NCBI RefSeq assembly: GCF_005281345.1
Contig: NZ_SZXJ01000035.1
Coordinates: 285,138 to 349,137 of the forward strand
Reading direction: 5' to 3'
Source of the DNA: Citrobacter sp. wls619
Lineage (GTDB): Bacteria > Pseudomonadota > Gammaproteobacteria > Enterobacterales > Enterobacteriaceae
DNA: 64,000 nt
The notes under the pieces: generated by a model
What the model was told of the DNA's origin: nothing
Databases searched by the model: none
Seen by the model: only the letters and a program-made list of their open reading frames with translations
In this document: in pieces, positions 59,651-64,000 of the stretch
How the letters are laid out: each line of letters begins with the position of its first letter
Position numbering within the stretch: position 1 is the first letter of the stretch
Position numbers and translations under genes: made by a program

Positions 59651-59906
59651 GGATGATCCAGAATCGGCTAAGTGTAAACGATCCTGGAGAAGTGCTGCAG
59701 GTTTTCGCGCGCATATTGAAAAAATTAATGAGTAAAGATGCTTTACTGCTTAAACGATCTAATAAAGATCCCGAGCGATCCTTGCGCTTTATCCACCAGC
59801 CCGTATAATTCTTACCCCCAGCGAGTAATGGCCGCCTTACGGCGTCAACGCTGCCTGTTTTTTACACAAAACCACGTGAAAAAAAACGGGATATAAGGAA
59901 AGAGAA

Positions 59907-59935
59907 TTGACTCCGGAGTGTACAATTATTACAAT
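59907..59935 (+). promoter_or_regulatory. rpmH operon promoter
   Basis: TTGACT and TACAAT separated by 17 bases, about 100 bases before rpmH. Confidence 0.8.
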
Positions 59936-60024
59936 CCGGCCTCTTTAATCACCCACACTGTGGCGTAAGTCGTTCGAAATTCGTTCGGGTATACGCAAAA
60001 GTCAGTGAATTTATTCAAGTTTAG

Positions 60025-60177
<153 letters not shown>

Positions 60178-60194
60178 TAAAAGCTAGCCCCTGA

Positions 60195-60554
60195 GTGGTT
60201 AAGCTCGCATTTCCCAGGGAGTTACGTTTGTTAACTCCCACTCATTTCACATTCGTCTTCCAGCAGCCACAACGGGCTGGCACGCCGCAAATCACCATCC
60301 TCGGCCGCCTGAATTCGCTGGGGCATCCCCGTATCGGTCTTACAGTCGCCAAGAAAAATGTTAAACGTGCGCATGAACGCAATCGGATTAAACGTCTGAC
60401 GCGTGAAAGCTTTCGTTTACGTCAGCACGAGCTTCCAGCAATGGATTTCGTGGTGGTGGCGAAAAAAGGGGTTGCCGACCTCGATAACCGTGCTCTCTCG
60501 GAAGCGTTGGAAAAATTATGGCGTCGCCATTGTCGCCTGGCTCGCGGGTCCTGA
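60195..60554 (+). CDS. rnpA: Ribonuclease P protein component
   Basis: 119 residues with a GTG start, as in E. coli. The RNR motif region is [13 protein letters not shown]. Binds the RNase P RNA and pre-tRNA leaders. Its 3' end overlaps yidD by 37 bases. Confidence 0.98.
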   Translation: MVKLAFPRELRLLTPTHFTFVFQQPQRAGTPQITILGRLNSLGHPRIGLTVAKKNVKRAHERNRIKRLTRESFRLRQHELPAMDFVVVAKKGVADLDNRALSEALEKLWRRHCRLARGS

Positions 60555-60775
60555 TAGCCCTCATTCGGGTCTATCAACGCCTGATCAGTCCGCTGCTTGG
60601 GCCGCATTGCCGTTTCACTCCAACCTGTTCGAGCTACGGAATTGAGGCATTGCGCAGGTTTGGAGTGATAAAAGGCAGTTGGTTGACGGTGAAACGCGTA
60701 TTAAAATGCCACCCTTTACACCCTGGTGGTGACGATCCCGTCCCGCCCGGACCATTTGATACCAGAGAACACTAA
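60518..60775 (+). CDS. yidD: Membrane protein insertion efficiency factor YidD
   Basis: 85 residues; [19 protein letters not shown] and three conserved cysteines with [13 protein letters not shown]. Aids YidC-dependent insertion. Overlaps rnpA, stops 2 bases before yidC. Confidence 0.97.
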   Translation: MASPLSPGSRVLIALIRVYQRLISPLLGPHCRFTPTCSSYGIEALRRFGVIKGSWLTVKRVLKCHPLHPGGDDPVPPGPFDTREH

Positions 60776-60777
60776 CG

Positions 60778-62424
60778 ATGGATTCGCAACGCAATCTTTT
60801 AGTCATCGCTTTGCTGTTCGTGTCTTTCATGATCTGGCAAGCTTGGGAGCAGGATAAAAATCCGCAACCTCAGGCCCAACAGACCACGCAGACAACGACC
60901 ACCGCAGCGGGTAGCGCCGCCGACCAGGGCGTACCGGCCAGTGGCCAGGGGAAACTGATTACGGTTAAAACTGACGTGCTTGATCTGACCATCAACACCC
61001 GTGGTGGTGATGTGGAACAGGCTTCACTGCCAGCTTACCCGAAAGAACTGGGTTCTACCGAACCGTTCCAGTTACTGGAAACCACACCACAGTTCATCTA
61101 CCAGGCACAAAGTGGCCTGACAGGTCGTGACGGCCCGGATAACCCGGCTAACGGCCCGCGTCCGCTGTACAACGTCGAAAAAGACGCCTTTGTACTGGCA
61201 GACGGTCAGAACGAACTGCAGATCCCGATGACCTATACTGACGCAGCGGGTAACACATTCACGAAGACGTTTGTTCTCAAACGTGGTGAATATGCTGTCA
61301 ACGTTAACTACAGCGTGCAGAACGCCGGCGAGAAACCGCTGGAAGTCTCCACCTTTGGCCAGCTGAAGCAATCCATCAATCTGCCATCTCATCGCGACAC
61401 CGGTAGCAGCAACTTTGCGCTGCACACCTTCCGTGGCGCGGCGTACTCCACGCCGGATGAGAAGTATGAGAAATACAAATTCGACACCATTGCTGAAAAC
61501 GAAAACCTGAACGTCAATGCTAAAGACGGCTGGGTTGCAATGCTGCAACAGTATTTCGCCACGGCATGGGTTCCGCGTAACGACGGCACCAACAACTTCT
61601 ATACCGCTAACCTGGGTAACGGCATTGCCGCTATCGGCTATAAATCACAGCCGGTACTGGTACAGCCTGGCCAGACTGGCGCGATGACCAGCACCCTGTG
61701 GGTCGGCCCGGAAATTCAGGATAAAATGGCGGCCGTTGCACCGCACCTGGATCTGACCGTGGACTACGGCTGGTTGTGGTTCATCTCTCAGCCGCTGTTC
61801 AAACTGCTGAAGTGGATCCATAGCTTCCTGGGTAACTGGGGCTTCTCCATCATTGTTATCACCTTTATCGTTCGTGGCATCATGTACCCGCTGACCAAAG
61901 CGCAGTACACCTCCATGGCGAAGATGCGTATGCTGCAGCCGAAGATTCAGGCTATGCGTGAGCGTCTGGGCGATGACAAACAGCGTCAGAGCCAGGAAAT
62001 GATGGCCCTGTACAAAGCTGAGAAGGTTAACCCGCTGGGCGGCTGCTTCCCGCTGATCATCCAGATGCCAATCTTCCTGGCGTTGTACTACATGCTGATG
62101 GGCTCCATTGAACTGCGTCATGCGCCGTTCGCTCTGTGGATCCATGACCTGTCTGCACAGGACCCGTACTACATCCTGCCGATCCTGATGGGCGTGACGA
62201 TGTTCTTCATCCAGAAGATGTCTCCGACCACCGTGACCGACCCGATGCAGCAGAAGATCATGACCTTTATGCCGGTCATCTTCACCGTGTTCTTCCTGTG
62301 GTTCCCGTCAGGTCTGGTGCTGTACTATATCGTCAGCAACCTGGTAACCATTATTCAGCAGCAGCTGATTTACCGTGGTCTGGAGAAACGTGGGCTGCAT
62401 AGCCGCGAGAAGAAAAACTCCTGA
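60778..62424 (+). CDS. yidC: Membrane protein insertase YidC
   Basis: 548 residues: N-terminal signal anchor, large periplasmic beta-sandwich (about 60-340) and five conserved C-terminal membrane helices including [19 protein letters not shown]. The hydrophilic-groove arginine lies in the [17 protein letters not shown] region. Inserts inner-membrane proteins alone or with SecYEG. Confidence 0.99.
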   Translation: MDSQRNLLVIALLFVSFMIWQAWEQDKNPQPQAQQTTQTTTTAAGSAADQGVPASGQGKLITVKTDVLDLTINTRGGDVEQASLPAYPKELGSTEPFQLLETTPQFIYQAQSGLTGRDGPDNPANGPRPLYNVEKDAFVLADGQNELQIPMTYTDAAGNTFTKTFVLKRGEYAVNVNYSVQNAGEKPLEVSTFGQLKQSINLPSHRDTGSSNFALHTFRGAAYSTPDEKYEKYKFDTIAENENLNVNAKDGWVAMLQQYFATAWVPRNDGTNNFYTANLGNGIAAIGYKSQPVLVQPGQTGAMTSTLWVGPEIQDKMAAVAPHLDLTVDYGWLWFISQPLFKLLKWIHSFLGNWGFSIIVITFIVRGIMYPLTKAQYTSMAKMRMLQPKIQAMRERLGDDKQRQSQEMMALYKAEKVNPLGGCFPLIIQMPIFLALYYMLMGSIELRHAPFALWIHDLSAQDPYYILPILMGVTMFFIQKMSPTTVTDPMQQKIMTFMPVIFTVFFLWFPSGLVLYYIVSNLVTIIQQQLIYRGLEKRGLHSREKKNS

Positions 62425-62430
62425 TTCGGT

Positions 62431-62466
62431 GTTTGCCGGATTAGGCGAAGCCGCCATCCGGCAAAC
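62431..62466. repeat. REP element
   Basis: GTTTGCCGGAT... and its inverted partner ATCCGGCAAAC in the yidC-mnmE gap. Confidence 0.85.
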
Positions 62467-62482
62467 GGAACATAAAGTAAAG

Positions 62483-62508
62483 GGCGGTCATTTTAGACCG
62501 CCTTTTTT
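62483..62508 (+). terminator. Terminator after yidC
   Basis: Seven-base arms GGCGGTC / GACCGCC and TTTTTT. Some read-through to mnmE or a separate mnmE promoter is needed. Confidence 0.88.
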
Positions 62509-62531
62509 ATTGTATTAAGAAGAGACAAACC

Positions 62532-63896
62532 ATGAGCCATAACGACACCATCGTCGCTCAGGCCACCCCTCCAGGACGTGGTGGCGTGGGTATCCTGCGT
62601 ATCTCCGGCCTGAAGGCGCGTGAGGTCGCAGAAACCGTACTGGGGAAACTGCCAAAACCACGCTATGCCGACTACCTGCCGTTTAAAGACGCGGATGGCA
62701 GCGTGCTGGATCAGGGGATTGCGCTGTGGTTCCCTGGCCCGAACTCCTTTACCGGTGAAGACGTCTTAGAGCTTCAGGGTCACGGCGGTCCGGTCATTCT
62801 CGATCTACTGCTTAAACGTATTCTGACCATTCCCGGGCTGCGCATTGCCAGACCCGGCGAGTTCTCTGAGCGCGCATTTCTTAACGATAAGCTCGATTTA
62901 GCCCAGGCTGAAGCCATTGCCGATCTGATCGACGCCAGCTCTGAACAGGCGGCACGCTCGGCGCTGAACTCCTTACAGGGCGCATTTTCTGCGCGAGTTA
63001 ATCATCTTGTGGAAGCGCTCACTCACCTGCGCATCTATGTGGAGGCGGCGATTGATTTTCCGGATGAAGAAATCGACTTCCTGTCTGACGGCAAGATTGA
63101 AGCCCAGCTCAATAGCGTTATCAGCGATCTTGATGCTGTGCGTGCCGAAGCGCGCCAGGGCAGCCTGCTGCGCGAAGGGATGAAGGTGGTGATTGCCGGG
63201 CGTCCTAACGCCGGGAAATCAAGCCTGCTGAACGCGCTGGCAGGCCGTGAGGCGGCCATTGTCACCGACATTGCCGGGACTACCCGCGACGTACTGCGTG
63301 AGCATATCCATATCGACGGTATGCCGTTGCACATCATCGATACCGCCGGTCTGCGCGACGCCAGCGATGAAGTTGAACGCATCGGTATCGAACGCGCCTG
63401 GCAGGAGATCGAACAGGCCGACCGTGTACTGTTTATGGTTGATGGCACCACCACCGACGCAGTTGACCCGGCAGACATCTGGCCAGACTTTATTGCGCGT
63501 TTACCGGCAAAACTGCCGATCACCGTCGTGCGAAACAAAGCGGATATCACGGGTGAAACGCTGGGTCTCAGCGAAGTAAATGGCCACTCACTGGTTCGCC
63601 TCTCTGCGCGTACCGGCGAAGGCGTTGATGTGCTGCGTAACCATCTCAAACAGAGCATGGGCTTTGAAACCAATATGGAAGGCGGCTTCCTGGCGCGTCG
63701 TCGTCATTTGCAGGCACTGGCAGAAGCGGCGGAACATCTTCAGCAGGGCAAAGCCCAACTACTCGGAGCATGGGCCGGAGAATTGCTGGCAGAGGAGCTG
63801 CGTCTGGCACAACAGAACCTCAGTGAGATCACTGGAGAATTTACTTCCGACGATCTGCTGGGGCGGATTTTCTCAAGTTTCTGTATTGGTAAGTAA
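62532..63896 (+). CDS. mnmE: tRNA U34 modification GTPase MnmE
   Basis: 454 residues: N-terminal folate-binding domain, helical domain and an inserted G domain ([27 protein letters not shown]) ending in C-I-G-K, whose cysteine is conserved. With MnmG it installs carboxymethylaminomethyl groups on wobble uridine. Confidence 0.99.
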   Translation: MSHNDTIVAQATPPGRGGVGILRISGLKAREVAETVLGKLPKPRYADYLPFKDADGSVLDQGIALWFPGPNSFTGEDVLELQGHGGPVILDLLLKRILTIPGLRIARPGEFSERAFLNDKLDLAQAEAIADLIDASSEQAARSALNSLQGAFSARVNHLVEALTHLRIYVEAAIDFPDEEIDFLSDGKIEAQLNSVISDLDAVRAEARQGSLLREGMKVVIAGRPNAGKSSLLNALAGREAAIVTDIAGTTRDVLREHIHIDGMPLHIIDTAGLRDASDEVERIGIERAWQEIEQADRVLFMVDGTTTDAVDPADIWPDFIARLPAKLPITVVRNKADITGETLGLSEVNGHSLVRLSARTGEGVDVLRNHLKQSMGFETNMEGGFLARRRHLQALAEAAEHLQQGKAQLLGAWAGELLAEELRLAQQNLSEITGEFTSDDLLGRIFSSFCIGK

Positions 63897-63920
63897 TTAT
63901 TCAGATATTGGCCATTAATG

Positions 63921-63951
63921 AAAAATCCCGCCAGCACGTTCTCTGGCGGGA
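63921..63951 (-). terminator. Terminator between mnmE and a leftward gene
   Basis: Nine-base arms TCCCGCCAG / CTGGCGGGA with the T run on the minus strand, so it mainly serves the gene at the right edge. Confidence 0.82.
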
Positions 63952-63969
63952 ACTACGTAAATCATCATT

Positions 63970-64000
63970 TCATCGACAGCAATTTTTCATAGCTGGGATA
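63970..64000 (-). CDS. C-terminal end of an unidentified leftward gene
   Basis: The minus strand reads Y-P-S-Y-E-K-L-L-S-M-K and a TGA at 63970-63972, 19 bases before the terminator. Too short to identify. Confidence 0.4.
   Translation of the reverse strand, partial: IPAMKNCCR

Overview
This window is chromosomal DNA from a member of the Enterobacteriaceae close to Citrobacter and Salmonella. From about 21.6 kb to the right end, gene content and order follow the E. coli K-12 arc running from yicS through uhpTCBA, ilvBN, emrD, dsdCXA, yidFGH, yidE, ibpBA, yidQR and gyrB-recF-dnaN-dnaA to rpmH-rnpA-yidD-yidC-mnmE. The left part carries accessory genes, including a D-glucosaminate (dga) operon and a MarT/FidL-like pair that I know from the same chromosomal neighbourhood in Salmonella. 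No rRNA, tRNA, CRISPR array, intact insertion sequence or prophage was recognised.

Layout. 1-1.6 kb: the tail of a ParE-like toxin gene, then an orphan type VI cassette (Hcp, putative membrane-active effector, DUF1493 putative immunity protein). 1.7-7 kb: an AT-rich virulence-type locus with an autotransporter adhesin, a LuxR-type regulator and a divergent ToxR/MarT-like regulator with its FidL-like partner. 7.3-11.2 kb: an exported C69 dipeptidase, a LysR regulator and a divergent oxidoreductase/monooxygenase pair. 11.3-13.6 kb: yicL, nlpA and a decayed Rpn-family fragment. 13.6-21 kb: the dgaABCDEF PTS operon with a sigma-54 promoter and its LevR-type activator DgaR. 21-27.6 kb: GNAT, yicS, a GH1 phospho-glycosidase, nepI, a HigBA-type toxin-antitoxin pair with a clear palindromic operator, an SRPBCC protein, yicN and a LysR gene that sits where E. 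coli has adeQ-ade.

27.6-35.5 kb: uhpTCBA (hexose-phosphate sensing and uptake), ilvBN with the ivbL leader peptide and attenuator, then the SOS toxin locus tisB/istR with LexA box. 35.5-46.9 kb: an EamA transporter, emrD, a secreted GH5-like protein that overlaps emrD tail-to-tail, dsdC-dsdXA (D-serine), yidHGF, yidE and the heat-shock genes ibpA-ibpB with RNA thermometers. 47-53 kb: yidQ, yidR, then a tightly overlapping three-gene outer-membrane operon (beta-barrel, Omp85-type barrel without POTRA domains, secreted DUF4056 protein) where E. coli has cbrA-dgo-yidX; then yidA. 53-64 kb: gyrB, recF, dnaN, dnaA and the divergent rpmH-rnpA-yidD-yidC-mnmE operon.

The best candidate for an undescribed system is the outer-membrane operon at 48.8-52.1 kb. 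Other points of interest are the Hcp/effector/immunity cassette, the autotransporter-LuxR-MarT-FidL regulatory locus, the C69 dipeptidase whose catalytic cysteine should be exposed by signal-peptide removal, the emrD terminator buried inside an opposing gene, and the palindromic element that separates dnaN from recF. All family assignments come from reading the sequences; no database search was run.
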